This document shows positions 49,001-56,876 of a stretch of DNA of 64,000 nt, piece by piece. The stretch is from an uncultured bacterium (GTDB lineage: Bacteria > Pseudomonadota > Alphaproteobacteria > Sphingomonadales > Sphingomonadaceae), in NCBI GenBank assembly GCA_903884945.1, contig CAISGR010000310.1:1-64000 (forward strand), given 5' to 3'. The position numbers and the translations under genes were made by a program. The stretch's first letter is position 1. Each line of letters opens with the position of its first letter. The notes under the pieces were generated by a model. It was given only the letters and a program-made list of their open reading frames with translations, was not told where the DNA came from and made no database searches.

Positions 49001-50286
49001 TCGTCGGCGGCATCGGCAACGTCACCATCGGGTCGATCGCCTATAATCCCGCGTCGCAGATCGTTGGCCAGGCGCGGGACAATGATGCCTATGCGTGGCG
49101 CGACGCGCTCATGGTCAACCGGACTTATGCCGCGAACGGACTCAATCAATATACCAGCGCCGGTCCCGCCAGCTTTACATATGACGCCAACGGCAATCTG
49201 GTCTCGGACGGCACGGTCAGCTTCGCCTATGATGCCGAGAACCGGTTGATCTCCGCGTCGAACGGCACCTCGCTGACTTATGATCCGATGGGGCGGCTGT
49301 GGCAGGTGGCACAGGGCGCGGCCAGCTCCCGCTTCCTCTACGATGGCGATGCGCTGATCGCCGAATATGATGGTGGGGGAGCCATGACGGCGCGGTATGT
49401 TCACGGCAGCGATGCGAAGGCAGATGATCCGCTCGTCTGGTACGGCAACGGGGAGACGCACTGGCTTCATGCCGATCTGCAGGGTTCGATCGTCGCCGCC
49501 ACCAATGGTTCGGGTGGCGCACCGGCGATCAACACCTATGACGAATATGGTATTCCGGGCGCGGGCAATATCGGGCGGTTCCAGTACACCGGCCAGGCGT
49601 GGCTCGCCGAACTCGGGATGTACTATTACAAGGCCCGCATTTATTCGCCGACGCTGGGGCGTTTCCTGCAAACGGATCCGATCGGCTATGACGATCAGAT
49701 CAACTTATATGCCTATGTTGGTAATGATCCGGTTGACGGGCGCGATCCGAGTGGACTGGCCGGCGAATGCGACACCGGCTCAAGATTGCAGGGAGGGTCA
49801 AGAGGCAGTAAAGTCGCCGAAGGCTTCCCAATTGGAAACAATCCGAATGCGTCGAAAAAACTAGCCAGCGCCACGCCGAGCAGCAAACGCGACACCTTAA
49901 TAGCATCTGGGCAAGAGGCGGAAAGAATGGGGCCGGATCACGTTAGACGGCGACCCGCAACTGAAGCCGAAAAGGCGGCAGGTAATCAATATCTGAGAGA
50001 ATTAGGGGCGCGGATGCATGCCTGTAAATCGTATGATTGTTTTCAGCGGTCTATGAAGGCGTATTATTCTTTTAATGATACACCTCTGATGTTGGCTGTG
50101 AGGGCTGACAACGTTAAGAGGCACAATGAGGCTTTCGGATTTTTTGAGGCTGGCGTTGCATTCGTTGCAAATCTTATTTTTCCCGGAACAAAAACGGTGG
50201 TTGCTAGCTCAGGTACATTCGTGGTCAAGGTTAATGGAAAAGACCCGTTAATGGCGGATAGTCCTTATGAGCCCATCAATAAATAA
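46045..50286 (+). CDS. Sec-type secreted RHS/YD-repeat protein with RHS-associated core and variable C-terminal domain
   Basis: Hydrophobic signal region ending SAQAQDL; many YDxxGR repeats; core YYYKARIYSPTLGRFLQTDPIGYDDQINLYAYVGNDPVDGRDPSGL; ORF opens at 45991, overlapping the upstream stop (ATGA). Confidence 0.93.
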   Translation: MWIEQRAAGILAGAGRTICRAALAGVLILGLAARSAQAQDLPKSISPLQVEPDRNGVNIVTGKMAPDALTLSVPAAPRLKFDRVQNAAPYSTGEVLGNWDSGDRSAVWTVHTADGTSEAFRCSWDIDGKGCSSVTRSGSMLNYSGTTFRRAGSGEVYTINLVHLYQNPVPSDTNQQRKRLFYASRVDYPDGEVISYTYGTATLPTDPYSRTWYRPIRIASNRGYFITIAYQGNDLTQTGWGTASEVAIYNANAPSTPLARLTYSGNGTVTDLAGRVYQGYDLGTLSLDIETASFSRTLPAETSPAITVAAVANLPTGAPMIGSVNADGVQWSYSYANPQYYSGIDGYLYSGVTVIGPNGYQKSYQINSAGTAATGARNEITRVTDEIGRATNYEYDDNARVTKITLPEGNTTSIGWDDAGSIITRTLTAKPGSGLANIVEQAYVDLASYYTAGGILDCLSTVLCYRPTWYRDALGRQTDYAYNVRGQLIEQTEPADANGVRRKTFIEYESYDSGSGVISRKKTVRICGVTTTCGTSAEIRTEYEYWESTNLPTVERQVDTATGDVREVRYSYDSAGRLLSIDGPRPGWDDTQYYRYDVLGRKTWEIGALATNGLRMAKRFTYRDSDDKVTSVETGTLPDATSTTLTVIERTDMTYDSRRNAIRQATSAGGVTLRVADQSYLDRGLLDCTATRMNLTGLPAASSAGACTLGTTGTQGADRITRNVYDAAGQLLQLQQAYGTPFARNQATYSYTQNGKRQFLTDANGNKAQFVYDGHDRQTQWYFPHKTAIGTVSTSDYEQYGYDAAGNRTSLRRRDGRTLTFAYDGLNRVISKVVPDGCAPIQVGACAPASATRDVYYTYDIMGRQLTAKFDATGGADGLVSTYDVFGALRSSTISMGGFSGTLSSDYDEAGNRTRLTHPDGQAFTYAYDALNRLTGLYEGVDTSVALDQFTYNPQGLLSGRTEGMGSGTAYGYDAIGRLASLSDSFVGGIGNVTIGSIAYNPASQIVGQARDNDAYAWRDALMVNRTYAANGLNQYTSAGPASFTYDANGNLVSDGTVSFAYDAENRLISASNGTSLTYDPMGRLWQVAQGAASSRFLYDGDALIAEYDGGGAMTARYVHGSDAKADDPLVWYGNGETHWLHADLQGSIVAATNGSGGAPAINTYDEYGIPGAGNIGRFQYTGQAWLAELGMYYYKARIYSPTLGRFLQTDPIGYDDQINLYAYVGNDPVDGRDPSGLAGECDTGSRLQGGSRGSKVAEGFPIGNNPNASKKLASATPSSKRDTLIASGQEAERMGPDHVRRRPATEAEKAAGNQYLRELGARMHACKSYDCFQRSMKAYYSFNDTPLMLAVRADNVKRHNEAFGFFEAGVAFVANLIFPGTKTVVASSGTFVVKVNGKDPLMADSPYEPINK

Positions 50287-50290
50287 TTTT

Positions 50291-50440
50291 ATGAAAAATA
50301 TCGGACGAGTTATGTCCGGATTTGGAGCGGCTATGCTGTTGATTTCAGCATCATTAAATAATAAATGGATTGTTGCAGTAATTGCGTTGGTAATAATGAT
50401 TTTAGGGGTTATTCTTTATAAGAAGTTCTCGAGTTCTTAG
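50291..50440 (+). CDS. Small two-helix membrane protein (49 aa), candidate immunity/antidote for the RHS C-terminus
   Basis: atgaaaaatatcgga...agttcttag = MKNIGRVMSGFGAAMLLISASLNNKWIVAVIALVIMILGVILYKKFSSS*; starts 4 nt after the RHS stop; below the ORF-track length cutoff. Confidence 0.5.
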   Translation: MKNIGRVMSGFGAAMLLISASLNNKWIVAVIALVIMILGVILYKKFSSS

Positions 50441-50716
50441 GCGGTGGTGCTAAATATTAATTAGGATTCTTAGGTTTTTCAGTTATATCAATCGGCGGTT
50501 TGCTTAATAATCGGTCAACGCGTGCAATAAATTATTTGATAAGGCTTGCGTAGTAGCAAAATTTGCTATTTTCGGTCCGATTGGTTAAAGTATCACGATC
50601 AGGGCGTTGAGGTGATCCGTGCCAGATGCCCGATGCCTGAATTGCCCCATCGCCGGCAGGCGGACCTTCCTGCACCCGCTGCGCACGCCGGCCTGGGCTG
50701 AGCCAGATAATTGCCC

Positions 50717-51100
50717 ATGATCACCCTTGCGGGAATGTCGGGATCGCTCGCCGATCCGCCCGGTGCAACCCCGCTGGCGTCCGCGGTCCAATGGCTTCAG
50801 GCTACCCTGCTTGGCACCGCTGCCACCGCGATCGCGGTGATAGCCGTCGCTTCGCTCGGCATCATGATGCTCACCGGCCGCGTCGACATCCGCCGCGGCG
50901 TGACCGTGGTCGGAGGCTGTTTCCTGCTGTTCGGGGCCACTGGTATCGCTGCGGGCATCCGCGCGGCCGCTGAGGCCGGGTTCGGGGCTGGGATCGTGGA
51001 GCGCCCGGCTCCGGCGGCGGCGCCGCAGTTCGAAAGCCTGCCCCGTCCAGCACCTCGCGCTGGCGACGACCCTTATGCTGGCGCCTCAGTGCGACGCTAA
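50717..51100 (+). CDS. Orphan TrbC/VirB2-like pilin protein
   Basis: SAVQWLQATLLGTAATAIAVIAVASLGIMMLTGRVDIRRGVTVVGGCFLLFGATGIAAGI, a VirB2/TrbC hydrophobic pair with a GRxxxRRG loop. Confidence 0.72.
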   Translation: MITLAGMSGSLADPPGATPLASAVQWLQATLLGTAATAIAVIAVASLGIMMLTGRVDIRRGVTVVGGCFLLFGATGIAAGIRAAAEAGFGAGIVERPAPAAAPQFESLPRPAPRAGDDPYAGASVRR

Positions 51101-51435
51101 CCGGCGGCGTCGTACGCTGACTCGGTCGAGGCGGCCCGGCCAGGCCGCACCCCGCAGGAGGCCGCAGGTCATGTCGCGCGAAAATATCCGCCGGGGATGT
51201 GGGGCGATCCTCTCCGCCCGCGCGAAGGAAAGCGGCAATGCACTTCGCGCCGCTCTTCAATAAGGTATTGATTAAAATATATTATTATCGATCGTCAGCC
51301 CAACTCCTCTCCCGCGCAAAATGTCAGTAACCCGCATGACATCTTCACCAGCCCCCGCCCGATTCGACCCCGGCCGCCGCGGCGCTACGCCGCGTCATGC
51401 CGCCCCATGCCGATCGCCGCCCGCCTGGCCCCGGA

Positions 51436-52863
51436 TCATTGCGATCGGGCAACGCGCTCCCAGGCGCTGATCACTGCGTCCACCGTCACGTCCGCATCTG
51501 CCGGGGTCGTCGCGATCGAGGTCACCGAGACGCGCATCACCCAGCGCCCGCGCCACTGCGCGGCCCCGACGAACGCGATCGCGTCCTCCTGCACCTGGCG
51601 GACGGTCGCGAGCGTCAGCGCGTCGCCGGCCTCGCCCCCCGCGCCGAAGCGCACCATGAACTGGTTGAGCGCGACCGGGCAGACCAGCGCGATGCCCGGC
51701 ACCGTCGCCAGCCGCGCGGCCATGTGCTGCGCGATCGCGCAGTGGCCCGCGACCATCGCGGCGATCCCCTCCCGGCCGAGCTGGCGGATCATCGCCCAGG
51801 TCGCGAAGCCCCGCGCGCGGCGCGACAGTTCGGGCACATAGGCGGAAGGGTCGCGCTCGGCGCCCTCGGGCTGCGGCAGATAGCTTGCGGTGATCGCCAT
51901 CGCGCGGCGATGCGCCTCGGCATCGCGTACGATCGCGAAGCCGCAATCATAGGGCGTCTGCAGCCATTTATGCCCGTCGGTCGCCCAGCTGTCGGCCCGT
52001 TCCACGCCGCGCGTCAGCGCCGCCTGGGCCGGGCTCGCCTGCGCCCACAGCCCGAACGCGCCGTCGACATGCAGCCAGGCGCCGGCAGCGGCGGCGATCG
52101 GCGCGATCGCGTCGAACGGATCGCATGCCCCGGTGTTGATCTGCCCGGCCTGCGCGATCGCGATGACCGGGCCGGACGCGGCGGCGATGGCCCGCGCGAA
52201 GTCGCTTGCCAGTATCCGCCCGCTGGCGTCGCAGGCGATCGTCCGCACGCGCTGCGCGCCGAGGCCGAGATATTTAATGCCCGAATAGACCGTCGCATGC
52301 GCATCGGCGCCGATCAGCACGGTGATCGGCGGCGCGCCGAACAGCCCGTCGGCCTCCACGTCCCAGCCGGCCCGTTGCAGCACGGCGCTGCGCGCGGCGG
52401 CGAGGCAGACCAGGTTGGCGACGGTCGCCCCGGTGACGAAGCCGACCGAGGCGGTCGCGGGCAGGCCGAGCAGTTCGAGCAGCCACCCCGCCGCGACCGC
52501 CTCGATCGCCGCGGCGGCGGGGGCGGCGTGGAGGTTGGCGGCATTCTGCCCTCAGGCGGCGGTCAGCCAGTCGGCCGCGACGCCGGTCGGGTGCGAATGG
52601 CCGATCACCCAGCCGAAGAAGCGCGAGCCGGTCGAGGCGCGGATGCCCGGCTCGGCCAGCGTCGCCAGTTCCTCGATGATCGCCCTGGGATCGCCGCCCT
52701 GCGCCGGCACGGGCGCGGTGAAGGCGTCGAGCATCTTGGCATAGCTCGCGACCGGCGTGCGCGCGGCTTCGGCGACGCGGCGGCGATAGGCGATCGCGCG
52801 CCGCGCCGCTGCCGCCATCGCCGCATAGCCCGTGCCGGGCTCGATCACATCGTCGGCGTCCAT
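51436..52863 (-). pseudogene. PLP-dependent group II (aromatic-L-amino-acid-type) decarboxylase interrupted by one in-frame TGA (52552-52554)
   Basis: N-terminal part MDADDVIEPGTGYAAM...STGSRFFGWVIGHSHPTGVAADWLTAA-*-GQNAANLHAAPAAAAIEAVAAGWLLELLGLP...; both sides in the same frame, down to DSWATDGHKWLQTPYDCGFAIV. Confidence 0.85.
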
Positions 52864-52920
52864 CGCGCGATCCTGTCACAACCGATGGGCGCAGTGCCAT
52901 CCGTTTCTGGCGCTCAAACC

Positions 52921-54201
52921 TCAGTGCAGCGTCGGTGCGGCCGCGCCCCCATCCTCGCCCGACAGCCGCGAGCGCGGGCCGAGCGCTGCGAACAGCACGA
53001 TCCCGACATAGGCGATCGCCGGCAGGATGAAGGCCATGCCGATGCTCGCCCGGTCGGCGATCTGCCCGGAGAGCCAGGGCAGCACCGCGCCGCCGACGAT
53101 CGCCATGCAGAGCAGGCCCGAGACGGCGGCGGACGACGCCTTGGAGCGCTCCATGGTGATGCTGAAGATCGTCGGGAACATGATCGAGTTGAAGAAGCCG
53201 ACGCCGAGCGCGGCATAGGCGGCGGCCGGGCCGTGCAGCAGGAAGGCGGCGGCGCTCAGGCATGCCGCGGCGATCGCGGCGGCGGTGAGCAGATAGCTCG
53301 CCCGCACCCAGGGCAGCAGCGCGCTGCCGATGAAGCGGCCGATCATCGCCCCGAACCAATAGACCCAGGCAAGGTAGAGCCCCGCGGTCTGCAGCGGCAG
53401 GCCGAGCACCTCGGCATGGTTGAGGAAGTTGATCATGATCGAGGCGATCGTCACCTCGGCGCCGACATAGAGGAAGATCGCGACCGCGCCGGATACCGCC
53501 CAGCCCGAGCTCAGCGCGGCAAGGCCCGATGCGCCCTCGATCGTGATATCGGCGGCCGAGGCGTTGATCCGCTTGCGGAAGGTGAAGATCAGCACGGCGA
53601 GCGCCAGCACGGCGACCGCGATCAGCACAAAGGCATGGTCGATCGCGCCCAGCGCCGTCGCGCGCGACACGTCGGGCAGGATATGCCCGCCCGCGCCGAA
53701 CACGTCGTTGCGCAGCATCAGCTTCGAGCCGATCTGCACGCCGAGCACCACGCCGAGCGAGTTGAACGCCTGGGCGAAGGTCAGCCGGAAATGGCTGCGC
53801 TCGGGCGAGCCGAGCGAGGCGGCGAGCGGGTTCGCGGCGACCTGCAGGATGGTGATCCCGCTCGCCATCACGAACAGCGCGACCAGCACCATCTCATAGG
53901 CCTGCACGCGCGAGGCGAGCAGCATCAGCCCGCACGCGCCGACCATCACCAGCAGCGCCGTGATGATCGTGCGGCTGTGCCCGAGCCGCGCGAGCAGCGC
54001 GGCGGCGGGCAGCGAGATGACGAAATAGGCGAGGAAGAAGGCGAACTGGGTCAGCATCCCCTCCGCCACGTTCAGCGTGTAGATGCCGCGCATCGCCGCG
54101 ATCAGCGGATCGGTGTTGGAGGTGATGAACCCCCAGGCGAAGAACAGGCAGGTCACCACTGCGAAGGCCGCGGCGGCGCCGCTCTTTGTCTGGCCGTTCA
54201 T
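52921..54201 (-). CDS. FucP-type sugar MFS transporter
   Basis: AFAVVTCLFFAWGFITSNTDPLIAAMRGIYTLNVAEGMLTQFAFFLAYFVISLPAA; ANPLAASLGSPERSHFRLTFAQAFNSLG. Confidence 0.9.
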   Translation of the reverse strand: MNGQTKSGAAAAFAVVTCLFFAWGFITSNTDPLIAAMRGIYTLNVAEGMLTQFAFFLAYFVISLPAAALLARLGHSRTIITALLVMVGACGLMLLASRVQAYEMVLVALFVMASGITILQVAANPLAASLGSPERSHFRLTFAQAFNSLGVVLGVQIGSKLMLRNDVFGAGGHILPDVSRATALGAIDHAFVLIAVAVLALAVLIFTFRKRINASAADITIEGASGLAALSSGWAVSGAVAIFLYVGAEVTIASIMINFLNHAEVLGLPLQTAGLYLAWVYWFGAMIGRFIGSALLPWVRASYLLTAAAIAAACLSAAAFLLHGPAAAYAALGVGFFNSIMFPTIFSITMERSKASSAAVSGLLCMAIVGGAVLPWLSGQIADRASIGMAFILPAIAYVGIVLFAALGPRSRLSGEDGGAAAPTLH

Positions 54202-54233
54202 TCAGTCCATCCCTTTTTCGAAAGCGGTCACGA

Positions 54234-56756
54234 TCATTTCGGGCATGCGGCCGCGCCGCCGGCGCTGGCATAATGCACGTCGGAGAGCGACAGGCGCAGC
54301 GCCCCCATACTGGCCAGCACGAACGGCGCGGTCACCCGCTTCGGGTCGAGCCCGGTCGCGGCGAAGCAGTTGAGCGGCAGCGTCAGCCTGGTCCATTGCC
54401 CGGGGGGCGCCGCGCGCAGCACCGCGCCGAGCGGCACGCTCCCCCGGCAGCCCTCGCCGCACTGCATCGCCAGCGTCACGGCGCCGGCGGGCGCCGCATC
54501 CACGCGGTAGTCGACGATCAGGCTGTACTGCGCATTGGTCTCGCGCCCCATGTCGATCGGCTTGTCGGCGACGATCCGCATCGTCCCGCCCGCCGGCCCC
54601 CAGCTGACGGCGCGCGCATCCTCCTGCGCGCGGCGGTCGATCCCGGCGATGCGCAGCTGCCCGCCCCCGGTCGCGCCGGCATTGCCGCTTACCGGCTCGC
54701 CGACGCCGCCGGGCTCGGCCAGGTCGAAACGCCAGCCCGCGGGCAGCGTGCCGCGCGCGAACACCATGCCGTCCTCGCGCGTCGCGGTAACGGGATGCTC
54801 CTCGGACAGCGGGGCGAGATCGCCCTTGTCGGCATAGGTCAGCCCATAGCCGAAGGCGAAGAGCGGGTCGTACTGGGCGTCGCCGATGTTCAGCGGGCTC
54901 TGGTCGATCCGCTTCGGCCAGGAATAGGCGAGCTTGCCGCGGAAATCATGGCGCGGCTTGCCGGCCTTGTCCGCCAGCAGCACGTCGGCGATCCCGCCGC
55001 CCTCGCCGCCGGGCAGGAACGCGGCGACGAACGCATCGGCCGCGTTTATCTCCGGATTCACCCAGAGCGGCCGGCCCGACAGGAACACCGCGACCACCGG
55101 GATGCCCTGCGCCCTGAACTTCTTCAGCAGGTCGAGGTCGCGGCTGTCGCCCGGCTTGTATTCGAGCGTCGGCCGGTCGCCGGCGAACTCGGCATAGGGA
55201 TCCTCGCCGAACACCAGGATCGCCGCGTCGGGCTTCGCCGTGAAGCTCCCGTCGACGCTCAGCGTCGCGCTGCCCCCGGCTGCCCGGGTCGCCTCGGCGA
55301 TGCCGGCATAGATGGATTGCGCATGCGGGAAATCGGCGTTGGTGGTCCCGGTGCCCTGCCAGCTGATCGTCCAGCCGCCCGACTGTTTCGGGATATTGTC
55401 CGCCCCGTCACCCGCGACGAGCAGGTTGAGCCGGGGCGACAGCGGCAGCACATGCCCCTGGTTCTTGAGCAGCACCAGCGACTCGCGCACTGCCTGGCGC
55501 GCGACCGCACGGTGCTCGGGCGATCCGAGCAGGTCGAACCGGCCGGCGAAGGGCCGGCTCGAGGGCTTGCCCTTTTCGAACATGCCGGCGCGCAGCTTCA
55601 CCCGCAGGATGCGGCGGACCGCCTCGTCGAGCCGCGCCTTCGCGATCTCGCCCGAGCGGACCTGGGCGAGCGTGCTGGCGTAGAAGCCTTTCCAGCTGTC
55701 CGGCGCCATCACCATGTCCATGCCGGCATTGATCGCCGCGGCGCAGGAGGTGTTGGAGCAGCCCGGCACCTGGCCATGCGCGTTCCAGTCGCCGACGGTG
55801 AGCCCGTCGAACCCCATCTGGTCGCGCAGCGCGCCGGTCAGCAGGTCGCGGTCGGCGCTCAGCTTCTGCCCGCGCACGCTGGAGAAGCTCGCCATCACCG
55901 CCTGCACCCCGGCGGCGATCGCGGGCGGATAGCCCGCCCCATGGATGTCGCGGATCTGTTCGGGGCTGCCCGGATTGTCGCCCTGGTCGACGCCGTTCGC
56001 CGTGCCGCCGTCGCCCACGAAATGCTTGGCGGTGGCGATCACCTTGCCGTCGCGCAGGAACTCCCGCGTGCCCGGCCTGCCCTGCAGTCCCTCGACCATC
56101 GCGCCGGCATAGGCACGCACCACCGCGGGATCCTCCGAAAAGCCCTCATAGCTGCGGCCCCAGCGATCGTCGCGGACGACCGCCAGGGTCGGCGAGAAAT
56201 CCCAGTCGATCCCCGTCACCGCCATCTCCTTCGCGGTGACGGCGCCGATCTTCCGGATCAGGTCCGGGTCGCGCATCGCGCCGAGCCCGACATTCTGCGG
56301 GAAGATCGTCGCGCCGATGATGTTGGCATGGCCGTGGACGGCGTCGATGCCCCAGATCGGCGGGATCACCGGGCGGCCGTCGTCGCGCTTCGTCACCGCG
56401 TCCCAGGCGGCATCGGCATAGGCGAGCCAGGCGGCGGCGGGCGCCCGGTCGTCGCCGTTCGGCCCGGAATTGCCGCCCGTCAGGATCGATCCGAACCGGT
56501 ATTGGCGAATTTCATCGAGCGAGACGCTGCCGATATCGGGCTGGACGATCTGCGCCACCTTGTCCTCGTCGGACATCCGCGCGAGCAGGGCGTCGATCCG
56601 CGCCTCGATCGCCGGATCCGGCTTCAGCGGCGATCCGACATGCGGCCAGGGCGCGGGCGCCGGCGGCGTGGTCCGGGCGGCGGATGCGGTGGCGGCGGCG
56701 ATGGTCAGCAGGCTCGCGGCGCGCAGCGCAAGCCCCAGGGTGCGTGCCTCGAACAT
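54234..56756 (-). CDS. Glycoside hydrolase family 3 exo-glucosidase-type enzyme
   Basis: RMSDEDKVAQIVQPDIGSVSLDEIRQYRFGSILTGGNSGPNGD; VGDWNAHGQVPG; KHFVGDGGT; C-terminal CBM-like tail. Confidence 0.92.
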   Translation of the reverse strand: MFEARTLGLALRAASLLTIAAATASAARTTPPAPAPWPHVGSPLKPDPAIEARIDALLARMSDEDKVAQIVQPDIGSVSLDEIRQYRFGSILTGGNSGPNGDDRAPAAAWLAYADAAWDAVTKRDDGRPVIPPIWGIDAVHGHANIIGATIFPQNVGLGAMRDPDLIRKIGAVTAKEMAVTGIDWDFSPTLAVVRDDRWGRSYEGFSEDPAVVRAYAGAMVEGLQGRPGTREFLRDGKVIATAKHFVGDGGTANGVDQGDNPGSPEQIRDIHGAGYPPAIAAGVQAVMASFSSVRGQKLSADRDLLTGALRDQMGFDGLTVGDWNAHGQVPGCSNTSCAAAINAGMDMVMAPDSWKGFYASTLAQVRSGEIAKARLDEAVRRILRVKLRAGMFEKGKPSSRPFAGRFDLLGSPEHRAVARQAVRESLVLLKNQGHVLPLSPRLNLLVAGDGADNIPKQSGGWTISWQGTGTTNADFPHAQSIYAGIAEATRAAGGSATLSVDGSFTAKPDAAILVFGEDPYAEFAGDRPTLEYKPGDSRDLDLLKKFRAQGIPVVAVFLSGRPLWVNPEINAADAFVAAFLPGGEGGGIADVLLADKAGKPRHDFRGKLAYSWPKRIDQSPLNIGDAQYDPLFAFGYGLTYADKGDLAPLSEEHPVTATREDGMVFARGTLPAGWRFDLAEPGGVGEPVSGNAGATGGGQLRIAGIDRRAQEDARAVSWGPAGGTMRIVADKPIDMGRETNAQYSLIVDYRVDAAPAGAVTLAMQCGEGCRGSVPLGAVLRAAPPGQWTRLTLPLNCFAATGLDPKRVTAPFVLASMGALRLSLSDVHYASAGGAAACPK

Positions 56757-56826
56757 CCTCAACTCTCCCGCCCGGTCGGTCTCACGCCCGATCATTCGGG
56801 TCCCGAAAGGCCCTTAGATCATAAAA

Positions 56827-56841
56827 TGACCTACGTTATCA
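56827..56841. promoter_or_regulatory. Candidate LacI-type operator TGACCTACGTTATCA between GH3 and lacI-like genes
   Basis: TGAT/TGAC-AACGT-like half-sites read on both strands. Confidence 0.4.
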
Positions 56842-56876
56842 ATTTTTATCCGCGGGCCCTTTTCGGGCAGGCGAGC

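Noticed and set aside
52274-53359. 361-aa ORF overlapping the decarboxylase and FucP genes
   Set aside because: Out-of-frame Arg-rich reading; not a bridging gene
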